DNA of 64,000 bases from Alphaproteobacteria bacterium (GTDB lineage: Bacteria > Pseudomonadota > Alphaproteobacteria > Rhodospirillales > Rhodospirillaceae). Positions 44,947 to 54,900 of the stretch are shown one piece after another; within the stretch, counting starts at the first letter, position 1, and each line of letters starts with the position of its first letter. The position numbers and the translations under genes are program-made. The notes beneath the pieces were generated by a model. The model was not told where the DNA came from. It did no database searches and saw only the letters and a program-made list of their open reading frames with translations. The stretch spans positions 162,631 to 226,630 of the forward strand of contig JAUVUZ010000002.1 of NCBI GenBank assembly GCA_030604885.1. The letters are read 5' to 3'.

Positions 44947-45783
44947 ATGAGCATCAAGGACATCCTGGTCTACCTCGACTCCGGCGCGGCGTGCGCCGAG
45001 CGCGTCGACGTCGCGTTGCGCATCGCCAAGACTTTCGAGGCGCGGGTGATCGGCCTCTACGTCCGCGCGCTGCCCTACGTGCCGCACTTCGTCGCCGCCC
45101 AGATCGGCCCCGACATCTACGAAACCCAGAAGCGCGTCGCCGAGCGGGAGGAGGCGGAGGTGCGCAAGACCTTCCTCGCCCGCTGCGCCGCCGCCGGGAC
45201 GACCGGCGAATGGCGCTCCGACGAGGGCGACATGACCGAGGTGGTGTGCCTCCACGCCAAGTACATGGACCTCGTGGTGATCGGTCAGTTCAACCCGGAC
45301 GACGACCACCGCGAGGGCGAGATGGGCCTCGCCGACAACGTGGTGATGGACGCCGGGCGGCCGGTGCTGGTGGTGCCCTACGCGGGCAGCTTCCCCAAGG
45401 TGGGCGAGCGGGTGATGGTGGCGTGGAACGCCAGCCGCGAATCCGTGCGCGCCGCCCACGACGCCCTGCCGTTCCTCAAGCGCGCCGCCTCCGTCGAGGT
45501 GGTGGCCGCCAACCCGCAGGACAGCGAGGGCCAGCACGGCGACATCCCGTGCGCCGCGATCTGCACCCACCTCTCCCGCCACGGCGTTCCGGCGGTGGCC
45601 AAGACCGTCTACGCCGAGGACATGAACGTGGGGGCGATGCTGCTCTCGCGCGCCGCCGACGACAGCATCGACATGATCGTGATGGGCGCCTACGGCCGTT
45701 CGCGCTTCCGCGAGCTGATCCTCGGCGGGGTGACGCGCCACCTCCTCAACAACATGACCGTGCCGGTGCTGATGTCCCACTGA
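44947..45783 (+). CDS. Tandem universal stress protein
   Basis: A 278-residue cytoplasmic protein of two UspA folds. The first (about 1-145) lacks a clear nucleotide motif. The second carries the ATP-binding pattern G-x2-G-x9-G in MGAYGRSRFRELILGGVTRH and ends NMTVPVLMSH, as ATP-binding Usp proteins do. Such proteins build up in starvation or stress, but biochemical roles vary. It has its own terminator and a 112-base upstream gap, and appears to be a single-gene unit. Confidence 0.92.
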   Translation: MSIKDILVYLDSGAACAERVDVALRIAKTFEARVIGLYVRALPYVPHFVAAQIGPDIYETQKRVAEREEAEVRKTFLARCAAAGTTGEWRSDEGDMTEVVCLHAKYMDLVVIGQFNPDDDHREGEMGLADNVVMDAGRPVLVVPYAGSFPKVGERVMVAWNASRESVRAAHDALPFLKRAASVEVVAANPQDSEGQHGDIPCAAICTHLSRHGVPAVAKTVYAEDMNVGAMLLSRAADDSIDMIVMGAYGRSRFRELILGGVTRHLLNNMTVPVLMSH

Positions 45784-45812
45784 CGCCCCGGCCGACGCTC
45801 CCATCCGCCGCC

Positions 45813-45841
45813 GCGCGCCGGGCCTCCCCGGCGCGCTTTTT
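45813..45841 (+). terminator. Rho-independent terminator after the Usp gene
   Basis: GCGCGCCGGG and CCCGGCGCGC form a 10-bp stem around CCTC, followed by TTTTT, 30 bases after the stop. Confidence 0.8.
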
Positions 45842-46015
45842 CGTCGCCCCGAGAGTTGGAAACCCTGGGAAATCGTGGGGTCATACCTATATCTGAAGTT
45901 GGGGACGCGTTCATGCCGTTCCCGTTTAGGGATCCGGGTCCAGGGTCCGCCCCAAGGCGCGAAAGGGCGCCGCATCCGCCGGAGCGACGGAGACGCGCCC
46001 ACGGAGGATCAGATC

Positions 46016-46972
46016 ATGAAAATCGGGATTTTCGGAGCGGGTGCGGTGGGCGGCTTCATCGGTGCGAAGCTGGCCGCGGCGGGCGAGGACGTGCATTTCG
46101 TCGCCCGCGACAACCAGATGAAGGCGATGCGCCTGAACGGCTTGGTGGTGCGGAGCGAGGCGTTCGGCAACACCTTCGTCGCGAAGCCCCAGGTCACCGA
46201 CGACCCGGAGGAGATCGGCGCGTGCGACGTGGTGTTCCTCACCGTCAAGCTCTACGACACCGAGGAGGCGATCCGCAAGATGGCGCCGATGGTGGGCGCG
46301 GGCACGGTGGTGGTGTCGTTGCAGAACGGCCTGCTCGCCCACGAGCCGCTGGTCAAGGCGTTCGGCGAGGAGCGGGTGCTGGGCGGCGTCGCCTACACCA
46401 TGGCCTATATCGAAACCCCCGGCATCATCCACCAGATCGGCCGCTGGGGCCGCTTCGTGTTCGGCCGCTTCGTGCCCGGCGCCACCGCGCGCGGCGAGGC
46501 GATGCCGGAGAGCGCGCCGCAACTGCGCGCCGAAATGCTGAAGGACGTGCTGATCGACGCGGGCCTCGAGGCCTCGGTGAGCGACGACATCCGCACCGAG
46601 ATCTGGAAGAAGTTCGCCTATCTCGCGCCGCTCGCCGGAACCTGCGCGCTGCTGCGCCTGCCGCTCGGCGAAATCCTCGCCGACGCGGACGCGCGGCGGA
46701 TGCTGGAAGCGGGCATCGACGAGGTGATCCAGGTGTCGTCCAAGTGCGGGGTGAAGTTCGAGCCGACCCTGAAGCCGACGATCATGAAGATGCTCGAAGC
46801 GATGCCGCCGGAAATGGGCACCTCGATGCTGATCGACATGCTCTACGGCAAGCGGCTCGAAGTGCCGTGGCTCTCCGGCGCGGTGAGCCGCCTGGGCCAC
46901 CAGAACCACGTGCCGACGCCCACCCACGACGCGATCTATTCGGCCCTCAAGCTCTGGGCCGAGGCCGCCTGA
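46016..46972 (+). CDS. panE: 2-dehydropantoate 2-reductase family protein
   Basis: A 318-residue NADP-dependent reductase of the ApbA/PanE family, which makes pantoate for coenzyme A. It has the dinucleotide loop KIGIFGAGAVGGFIGAKL, the TVKLYDTEEAI and VSLQNGL motifs of the active-site cleft, and a helical C-terminal domain with the catalytic lysine in EIWKKFAYLAPL. The ATG at 46016 follows ACGGAGGATC. Several PanE paralogues with other substrates exist, so the exact role is probable, not proven. A 232-base upstream gap holds the Usp terminator and no gene. Confidence 0.85.
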   Translation: MKIGIFGAGAVGGFIGAKLAAAGEDVHFVARDNQMKAMRLNGLVVRSEAFGNTFVAKPQVTDDPEEIGACDVVFLTVKLYDTEEAIRKMAPMVGAGTVVVSLQNGLLAHEPLVKAFGEERVLGGVAYTMAYIETPGIIHQIGRWGRFVFGRFVPGATARGEAMPESAPQLRAEMLKDVLIDAGLEASVSDDIRTEIWKKFAYLAPLAGTCALLRLPLGEILADADARRMLEAGIDEVIQVSSKCGVKFEPTLKPTIMKMLEAMPPEMGTSMLIDMLYGKRLEVPWLSGAVSRLGHQNHVPTPTHDAIYSALKLWAEAA

Positions 46973-46976
46973 ACGG

Positions 46977-47006
46977 AAAAGGCCCCCGGGGTCTCCGGGG
47001 GCCTTT
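46977..47006. terminator. Bidirectional terminator between panE and pyrE
   Basis: AAAGGCCCCCGG and CCGGGGGCCTTT form a 12-bp stem around GGTCT (two outer A and T bases extend it). A runs on one side and T runs on the other let it serve both converging genes. Confidence 0.8.
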
Positions 47007-47010
47007 GCTT

Positions 47011-47712
47011 TTACGCCGTGGCTTCCGGGCCGCGGCCGCCGTGGCGCAGCGACCACTCCACCGGGTCGTGGAGGAAGTCGCGCACTTCCTGGATCGTCTC
47101 CTTGGCGAAGTAGCCGCCGTCTTCCGCCGCTTCCAGCACGTCCCACCAGGTGGCGAGGTAGTGGAGTGTCACGCCGCTTTCCTCCAGCAGCTTCAGCGCG
47201 CCGGGGAACACGCCGTAGAAGAACACCACCAGCGCATGCGCGCATTCGAGATCGGCGGCGCGCAGGGCGTTGACGAAGTTGATCTTGCTGGCGCCGTCGG
47301 TGGCGAGGTCCTCGACCAGCAGGACGCGCTGGCCGGGCTGCGGATCGCCCTCGATCTGCGCGTTGCGGCCGAAGCCCTTGGCCTTCTTGCGGACGTACTG
47401 CATCGGCAGGCCGAGCGCCTCGGACAGCCAGGCGGCGTAGGGGATGCCCGCGGTCTCGCCGCCGGCGACGGCGTCCAGGCTCTCGAAGCCCACCTTGTCG
47501 CAGATCATGCGGCGGGCGCGCTCGATGATCTCGCGGCGCGCGCGGGGGAAGGAGATCACCTTGCGGCAGTCGATGTAGACCGGGCTGACCCAGCCGGAGG
47601 TGAGGGTGTAGGGATCCTCGGGGCGGAAGTTGACGGCGCCGATCTCGATCAGGATCTTCGCCACGACCTGGCCGGTCCGGCGTTGTTCGGAGGTGCGGGA
47701 GGCGGTGGACAT
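47011..47712 (-). CDS. pyrE: Orotate phosphoribosyltransferase
   Basis: A 233-residue type I PRTase that joins orotate and PRPP to OMP in pyrimidine synthesis. It shows PYTLTSGWVSPVYIDCRKVI for orotate binding, VAGGETAGIPYAAWLSEALG, the flexible-loop lysines in QYVRKKAKGFGRNAQIEG, and the PRPP loop VLLVEDLATDGASKINFV. The start is MSTASRTSEQ with GGAACC upstream on its strand. It converges on panE at a shared terminator and is divergent from the ELM1-family gene. Confidence 0.95.
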   Translation of the reverse strand: MSTASRTSEQRRTGQVVAKILIEIGAVNFRPEDPYTLTSGWVSPVYIDCRKVISFPRARREIIERARRMICDKVGFESLDAVAGGETAGIPYAAWLSEALGLPMQYVRKKAKGFGRNAQIEGDPQPGQRVLLVEDLATDGASKINFVNALRAADLECAHALVVFFYGVFPGALKLLEESGVTLHYLATWWDVLEAAEDGGYFAKETIQEVRDFLHDPVEWSLRHGGRGPEATA

Positions 47713-47879
47713 GGCGGCGGGGTTCCTTCTTGCGGCGGCGGGTGCGGAGGTGTGTTTTTAGGCCGAAGCGGCGCGCATGACAATGCTCTCCGCCGCACGG
47801 CCCGAACGGCGCGCCGATATACGGCTTTTTTTCGCGGGCGAAAAGCGATATCGCTGGAGGCCACCCCATTCGCGCGCGC

Positions 47880-48875
47880 ATGGCCGCGCACTCCGCCGAG
47901 GCGACTCCGTTGACCGCACACGACACCTGGGCCCTGATCGACGACCGTGCGGGCAACACCGCCCAGACCCTCGGCGTCGCCGAGGCGCTGGGGCGGGGCT
48001 TCCGCCAGGTGCGGGTCGACTACGACCGCTTTGCCCGCCTGCCCAACCTGGTGCGTGGCGCCAGCCTGCTGGGGGTGGCGGAGGCGAGCCGGGCGGAGTT
48101 GTTCGACCCGCCGCCGAAGCTGGTGATCGCCGCCGGGCGCCGCCTCGCGCCGGTGGCGCGGTGGCTGAAGCGCCGCGCGCCGATGGCGCTGTGCCAGATC
48201 ATGGACCCGGGCTGGCCGGGCCGCGCGGATTTCGACCTGATCGCGGTGCCCAACCACGACGGCCGCGCGCCGGAGGGGCCGAACCTGCTGCGCGTCACCG
48301 GCGCGCCCCACCGCGTCACCGCGCAGCGGCTGGCGGCGGAGCGGATCGCCTGGGCCGACCGCCTGGGCGCGGTGCCCGGCCCGCGCATCGCCGTGCTGGT
48401 GGGCGGCGCCACCAAGGACAAGCCGTTCACGCCGCAGCGCGCCGCCGCCCTCGGCCGCGCCCTTTCGGGCCTCGCCGCCGCCACCGGCGGGCGGGTGCTG
48501 CTCACCACCTCGCGCCGCACCGGCCGCGATGCCGAGGCGGCGCTGATGGCCGAGCTGCCGCCGCTCTCGTGGGCGTATCGCTGGGGCGACCCGGGCGAGA
48601 ACCCCTACTACGGCCTGCTGGCGTGGGCCGACGTGGTGGTGGTGACCGGCGATTCGATGTCGATGGCGTCGGAGGCCTGCGGCACCGGCAAGCCGGTGCT
48701 GATCGACGCGCCGCCCGGCGAAACCTCCGCCAAGCACGCGCGCCTGCACGCCGAGCTCTACGCCCGCCGCCGCGCCCTGCCGCTCGCCGCCCCGGCGGGC
48801 TTCGAAGCCCTCGACCGCACGCCCCTCAACGCCGCCGACGACATCGCGTCGGCCCTGGCGTCGCGGGGGCTGTGA
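47880..48875 (+). CDS. ELM1/DUF1022-family protein
   Basis: A 331-residue protein with a glycosyltransferase-B-like fold. It has WALIDDRAGNTAQTLGVAEA at the N-terminus, VIAAGRRLAPVARWLK, the central GPRIAVLVGGATKDKPFTP, and VVVTGDSMSMASEACGTGKP near the end. The family was named for a plant mitochondrial fission factor and is common in alphaproteobacteria. The bacterial function is unknown; a nucleotide-sugar transferase role is possible from the fold. The ATG at 47880 lies 19 bases after GGAGG, further than usual, so the true start may differ by a few codons. Confidence 0.85.
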   Translation: MAAHSAEATPLTAHDTWALIDDRAGNTAQTLGVAEALGRGFRQVRVDYDRFARLPNLVRGASLLGVAEASRAELFDPPPKLVIAAGRRLAPVARWLKRRAPMALCQIMDPGWPGRADFDLIAVPNHDGRAPEGPNLLRVTGAPHRVTAQRLAAERIAWADRLGAVPGPRIAVLVGGATKDKPFTPQRAAALGRALSGLAAATGGRVLLTTSRRTGRDAEAALMAELPPLSWAYRWGDPGENPYYGLLAWADVVVVTGDSMSMASEACGTGKPVLIDAPPGETSAKHARLHAELYARRRALPLAAPAGFEALDRTPLNAADDIASALASRGL

Positions 48876-48883
48876 CAAAAAAC

Positions 48884-48912
48884 GCGGCCCGGCGGGGGAG
48901 AGGCCGGGCCGC
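48884..48912 (-). terminator. Terminator for the SAF-oxidoreductase operon
   Basis: GCGGCCCGGC and GCCGGGCCGC form a 10-bp stem. On the minus strand it is followed by a T6 run (AAAAAA on the plus strand at 48877-48882), 18 bases after the operon's last stop. Confidence 0.8.
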
Positions 48913-48930
48913 CAAGTGGCCTGTGCCGGC

Positions 48931-50322
48931 TCAGACGAGGCCGAAGGCCCGGTCCTGCTCGCGGCGCAGGCGGAGGAGGGCGGAGTCTTCGGGGATGTGG
49001 ACGTCCTCGAAGCGGATCGGCTCCCCGGCGGCGACGTCGCGCACCAGGGTCAGGTGGCTGAACAGGTAGAACGGCAGCGGGTTGCCCGGCCCCACCGCGA
49101 CGGCGTCGCCCATGCACGCCTCGACCCCCGCGATGGTGTGGTGGTGGCCGCCCATTTCGAGCCGGTGGCCGCGCGGGAGATCGCGGGCGGCGCGGCCCTG
49201 GAGGTCGCACACCGGCCGCAGATCGTCGCCGCCGGTGGCGTGGCCGAGGGTCGCCGCCGCCAGCACCGAGGTGCCGGTCTCGACGCCGAGCAGGTGTTGC
49301 GGAATGTAGACGGCGGCATATTTGCCGTTGCGGCTCACCGGGTGTCCCTTGGCTTCCAGCACCTTCCAGGTCTTCCGGTCCTTGCACCGCACCACCACGA
49401 ATTCTCCGCCCGCCATGCTCGCCTCGTCGGGGCGGCGCAGGCAGTTGAAGATGTCGAGGCGGCCGGGCGCGTCCAACAGTCCGCCGTCGGCGCGCGGGCA
49501 GAACAGGTCGGGCATTTCGACGATCCGCGCCGCCGGGGCGTGCAGGCGCGGCCGGTCGGGCTTGAGGCCGGTGGCGTTGGCGACCACCGTCATCTCGCAG
49601 AGATCGGGCACCGACCGCATCGAGAACCCCGGCAGCATCGCCGCGCGCGCCGCCGCCACCTCGGCGGCGGGGCGGTCGCCGAGGCGCCACCACGCGGGCA
49701 TGCCGGGCGTCGCGGCGGCGATCTCCTGACCCGCGCAGCGCACCTCGCGGGTCTCCGGGTCGTAGACGAAGTCGTACTCGCTCGCCTTGCCGGCGCCGAC
49801 CACCTCGAGGCCGAGGGCGCGCGCCCAACTGATCAGCCCGATCAGCATGCTCGGCTGGTCGCCGTCGCCGGTGGTGTAGACGAGGCCCCGCGCCTTGGCC
49901 TTGCGGCCGAGGATCGGCCCGATCACCGAGTCCGTCTCCTTCGACACCATCACCACGTGCATGCCGCGGGCGATCGCGGTTTCCGCCGCGGCGGCGCCGG
50001 TTTCCGGGGCGCCGCTGCTTTCCACCAGCACGTCGAGGGGCAGATCGGCGAGCACCTCGAAGCTGGCGGCCACCACCCGACGGCCCGCGTCGAAGGCGGC
50101 GCGCGCCTCGGCGGCGGTTTGGCAGACCGCCACGTCGGTCTCTCCCGCCTCGGCGTAGGCCTCGACCGCGCGCTGCACGGTGCGGGTACACACCGCGGGG
50201 ACGTCGAGGTTGGGGGTGTCGCGGGATTGGAAGATGAAGGACGCGCCGAACTCGCCCGCGCCGATCAGGCAGGCGCGGATCGGGCGGTCGGCGGAACGTT
50301 GGAACAGGGACTGGAAATGCAT
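48931..50322 (-). CDS. Homoserine dehydrogenase-like/SAF-domain oxidoreductase
   Basis: A 463-residue protein with an N-terminal NAD(P)-binding fold (RACLIGAGEFGASFIFQS, G-x-G-x-x-G) and a homoserine dehydrogenase-like ESSGAPETGAAAAETAIARG with VVMVSKETDSVIGPIL. A C-terminal SAF-like beta domain (about 395-455, VRDVAAGEPIRFEDVHIPED) ends it. Proteins of this build are widespread in sugar-acid and polyol gene clusters, but I know of no firm reaction for this one. It is the last gene of a three-gene operon with a zinc alcohol dehydrogenase and a GntP permease, so it probably oxidises or reduces an intermediate of the same pathway. True homoserine metabolism is unlikely from this context. Confidence 0.75.
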   Translation of the reverse strand: MHFQSLFQRSADRPIRACLIGAGEFGASFIFQSRDTPNLDVPAVCTRTVQRAVEAYAEAGETDVAVCQTAAEARAAFDAGRRVVAASFEVLADLPLDVLVESSGAPETGAAAAETAIARGMHVVMVSKETDSVIGPILGRKAKARGLVYTTGDGDQPSMLIGLISWARALGLEVVGAGKASEYDFVYDPETREVRCAGQEIAAATPGMPAWWRLGDRPAAEVAAARAAMLPGFSMRSVPDLCEMTVVANATGLKPDRPRLHAPAARIVEMPDLFCPRADGGLLDAPGRLDIFNCLRRPDEASMAGGEFVVVRCKDRKTWKVLEAKGHPVSRNGKYAAVYIPQHLLGVETGTSVLAAATLGHATGGDDLRPVCDLQGRAARDLPRGHRLEMGGHHHTIAGVEACMGDAVAVGPGNPLPFYLFSHLTLVRDVAAGEPIRFEDVHIPEDSALLRLRREQDRAFGLV

Positions 50323-50332
50323 CGCGGCACCC

Positions 50333-51322
50333 TCAGGGACGGAACACGATTTTGATCGCGGCGTCGTCGCGATCGGCGAGGTCGAAACCGGCCTTGATCT
50401 CCGACAGCGGCAGTTCGTCGGTGATCAGCGGGCGGAGGTCGACCAGCCCCTGCACCAGCGGCCGCAGGGCCTGGGGCGTCCACACCAGGCGCTGCTGCCA
50501 GGTGTGATGGACGAGGCAGGTGTTGATGAACTCCAGGCCGTCGTCGTGCCAGCGGCTGATGTTGAGGGTGACCGGCTGCGTCACCCAGCTGTAGAACACG
50601 AACTTGCCGTTGTGGCGGATCAGCTCGCTCGCGGCGTTGAAGGACTCCTGGCTGCCCGCCGCCTCCACCACCACGTCGGCGCCGACGCCGCCGGTGAGCG
50701 CCAGCACCTCCGCCACCGGGTCGGCGCGGGTGGAGTTGATCGTCACGTCGGCGCCGAGACGCTTCGCCAGGTCGAGCTTGCCGTCGAGCACGTCGACCAC
50801 CACCACCCGCTCGGCGCCCTTCTTCTTGGCGCACTGGGCGACGATCTGCCCGGCGAAGCCCGCGCCCATCACCACCACCGTGTCGCCCAGTTGCACGCCG
50901 CAATTGAGGCCGGAGTGCATGGCGCAGGAGATCGGCTCGCCGAGGGCGACGTAATCCATGTCGAGGCCCTCGGGCGCGAGCTGGAGCTGGAACGCCTTGG
51001 ACTTGAAATAGTCGGCGAAGTTGTTGTTCCAGCCGAAGGCGATGACCTTGTCGCCGGGTTTGAACTCGGTGACCTTGTCGCCCACCGCCACCACCTCGCC
51101 GCCGCTCTCGTGGCCGAGGAGGAAGGGGAAGCTCGGGTCCTGGCGGAACTCGGCGGTCTTGGCGGGCAGGATGCCGCGGTAGAACGCCTTGTCGGTGCCG
51201 CAGATGCCGATCAGATGGTTCTTCACCACCACTTCGTCGTCGCCGCACACCAGTTCGCGCTCGATCAGCTCGATGTCGCGGGGGCCGTTGAGACGGGCGG
51301 CGCGGGTCTTGAAGCTTTGCAT
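50333..51322 (-). CDS. Zinc-type alcohol/polyol dehydrogenase, medium-chain
   Basis: A 329-residue MDR-family dehydrogenase. It has a catalytic-zinc cysteine in HLIGICGTDKAFYRG, histidine in FLLGHESGGEVVAVG, and the Rossmann motif VVVMGAGFAGQIVAQCA with an acidic residue after the second strand (VVVVDVLDGK), which suggests NAD. The four-cysteine lobe that holds structural zinc in most relatives is absent, and the protein is about 20 residues shorter than usual. AGGAGG precedes the ATG. It lies between the GntP permease (35 bases upstream) and the SAF oxidoreductase (10 bases downstream). The substrate is probably a polyol, sugar or sugar acid. Confidence 0.88.
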   Translation of the reverse strand: MQSFKTRAARLNGPRDIELIERELVCGDDEVVVKNHLIGICGTDKAFYRGILPAKTAEFRQDPSFPFLLGHESGGEVVAVGDKVTEFKPGDKVIAFGWNNNFADYFKSKAFQLQLAPEGLDMDYVALGEPISCAMHSGLNCGVQLGDTVVVMGAGFAGQIVAQCAKKKGAERVVVVDVLDGKLDLAKRLGADVTINSTRADPVAEVLALTGGVGADVVVEAAGSQESFNAASELIRHNGKFVFYSWVTQPVTLNISRWHDDGLEFINTCLVHHTWQQRLVWTPQALRPLVQGLVDLRPLITDELPLSEIKAGFDLADRDDAAIKIVFRP

Positions 51323-51357
51323 CGAAACCTCCTGAAAATGCAGTCGGGGGGATGGGG

Positions 51358-52683
51358 TCAGATCAGCCCGGCGTAGTGCAGGATCACGGTGACCAGCGCG
51401 CCGGTGCCGCCCGCGATCGTCGAGCCGACGCTGACGCCGCGGATGCCCTGGCGGATGTCCATGTTCGACATCGAGACCGTGACCCAGAAGCCGGAGGAGT
51501 TGGCGTGCTTGAACATCAGCGCGCCGGTGCCGCAGCACAGGAACGCCGCCAGCGGCGACACGCCGATGGTGTCCAGCATCGGCTCGACCAGCGCCGCCGC
51601 CGTCATCACCCCGAGGGCGTTGGAGCCGGTGACGATGTGGATCAGCGCGCCGATGACGATGGGGATGAGGATGCCGGGGAAGTTCACCCCCATCACCGCC
51701 TCGGCGATGACCTTGGCGACCCCGGCGTCCTTGATGAAGGCCGCGAGCGCGCCGCCCATGGCGGTGACCATGATCGGCATCGCGGCGGAGCGCAGCGCGG
51801 ATTCCACCCAGTCGTTCTGAACCTTTTTCGACGCCCATTCGCGGCCGGTGAGCAGCAGCGCGAACAGGCACCCGGCGAGCAGCGCCGCCAGCGGCGAGCC
51901 GACGAACGAGAACACCTTGGCGACCGTGGTCTTCGGCATCGCCGCGTTGACGACGGTGTTGAGGAAGATCAGCGCCAGCGGCAGCACGATCGGCATCAGC
52001 GAGCGGCCGATTCCCGGCAGTGCCGCTTCGTCGGCTTTCGCCGCCGAGTTCACGAACTCCTCCTTCGGCAGCAGCGGCTCCTTGATCGTCATGCAGTAGA
52101 GGGTGGCGGCGATCACCGACGGCACCGACACCACCGCGCCCCAGAGGATCGCGCTGCCGAGCGGCAGATGGAGCAGCGCCGCGGCGGCCACCGGTCCGGG
52201 CGTCGGCGGCACCAGCGAGGCGGTCACCAGCGCGCCCATGTAGAGGGTGGTGCCGTAGGAGATCATCGACTTGCCGGTGCGCAGCGCGAGGTTGGAGACG
52301 ATCGGGATCAGCAGGATCACCACCGTGTCGGCCCAGATCGGAATGCCGAGGACCATCGAGGCCGCCGCGATCGCCCAGATCACGTGCCTTTCCCCGAACA
52401 GGGCGACGGTGGATTTGGTGATCCGCACCGCGGCGCCGGTTTCCTCGAGGATCTTGCCGAGGATGCAGCCGAGCACGATCACCATCGCAATCGACTTCAG
52501 GGTACTGGCGAGGCCGGAGTTGATGGTGTTCTCGATCTTCTCCCATGGCGTCCCCACCGAGATCGCGAGGACGATCGAGACGACGAGAATCGTGGTGACC
52601 GGATGAATCTTCCAGCGGGAGATCATCACGATCATCAGCAGGATGCAGACCGTGAACGCGATGAGAATGTAAGCCGTGGACAT
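51358..52683 (-). CDS. GntP-family sugar-acid permease
   Basis: A 441-residue membrane protein with about 12 helices. It has the GntP-family features ILVVSIVLAISVGTPWEKIE, GCILGKILEETGAAVRI, VLGIPIWADTVVILLIPIV and LVPPTPGPVAAAALL. Members import gluconate and related sugar acids with protons. AAGGAG precedes the ATG. It is the first gene of the operon, directly behind a sigma-54-type promoter; two dehydrogenases follow. The pairing indicates uptake and oxidation of a hydroxy acid, but not which one. Confidence 0.92.
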   Translation of the reverse strand: MSTAYILIAFTVCILLMIVMISRWKIHPVTTILVVSIVLAISVGTPWEKIENTINSGLASTLKSIAMVIVLGCILGKILEETGAAVRITKSTVALFGERHVIWAIAAASMVLGIPIWADTVVILLIPIVSNLALRTGKSMISYGTTLYMGALVTASLVPPTPGPVAAAALLHLPLGSAILWGAVVSVPSVIAATLYCMTIKEPLLPKEEFVNSAAKADEAALPGIGRSLMPIVLPLALIFLNTVVNAAMPKTTVAKVFSFVGSPLAALLAGCLFALLLTGREWASKKVQNDWVESALRSAAMPIMVTAMGGALAAFIKDAGVAKVIAEAVMGVNFPGILIPIVIGALIHIVTGSNALGVMTAAALVEPMLDTIGVSPLAAFLCCGTGALMFKHANSSGFWVTVSMSNMDIRQGIRGVSVGSTIAGGTGALVTVILHYAGLI

Positions 52684-52773
52684 CGTGCGCTCCTTGGGCG
52701 TCTTGCGGACGCTCCCTGTTCGTGGAGTCTCTGTGGGAACGCGGCGGCGTTCCTCCCTGTTGACGGTCGGTAG

Positions 52774-52789
52774 AGCAAGCCGGATGCCA
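52774..52789 (-). promoter_or_regulatory. Sigma-54 (-24/-12) promoter of the GntP operon
   Basis: On the minus strand TGGCATCCGGCTTGCT matches the sigma-54 consensus, with GG and GC separated by exactly ten bases. Transcription would start about 12 bases downstream, near 52762, and enter the GntP gene at 52683. The gene for a sigma-54-dependent activator lies just upstream. Confidence 0.85.
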
Positions 52790-52862
52790 CCCGGATGGGC
52801 GGGGGAGAGTGCGATGAAACTCAGGGAGTTGGCGGGCGGGCGGGAGCGGGGGCGGTCACGGA

Positions 52863-52925
52863 GCGTTGCGCGGGCGTTGCGTTCGGGCGTTGCGCGGCGT
52901 TGCGATCCGGCGCCCGATGCAACGC
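52863..52925. promoter_or_regulatory. GCGTTGC repeats, probable activator binding sites
   Basis: GCGTTGC occurs four times in direct orientation (52863-52869, 52874-52880, 52887-52893, 52897-52903) and once inverted (52919-52925). The last two make a long dyad in which GCGTTGC-G-ATC faces GAT-GCAACGC. They lie about 75-150 bases upstream of the -24/-12 promoter, the usual place for enhancer sites of sigma-54 activators. The inverted copy abuts the regulator's stop codon. Confidence 0.65.
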
Positions 52926-52926
52926 C

Positions 52927-54813
<1,887 letters not shown>

Positions 54814-54900
54814 GCTCATGCCTCCCCTTGGGGGTGGGCGAACGGGTGACCTCCGTATCGGAGCATGATCCGCGGACGGAGGGAAGGGGTTTCCCTCCCC

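Noticed and set aside
47868..47880. ATT start for the ELM1-family gene, better spaced from GGAGG than the ATG
   Set aside because: A normal ATG lies only 12 bases further on, so a rare start codon need not be invoked.
48931..50322. True homoserine dehydrogenase (hom)
   Set aside because: The aspartate-family catalytic layout and ACT domain are not visible, a SAF-like domain is present, and the operon is catabolic.
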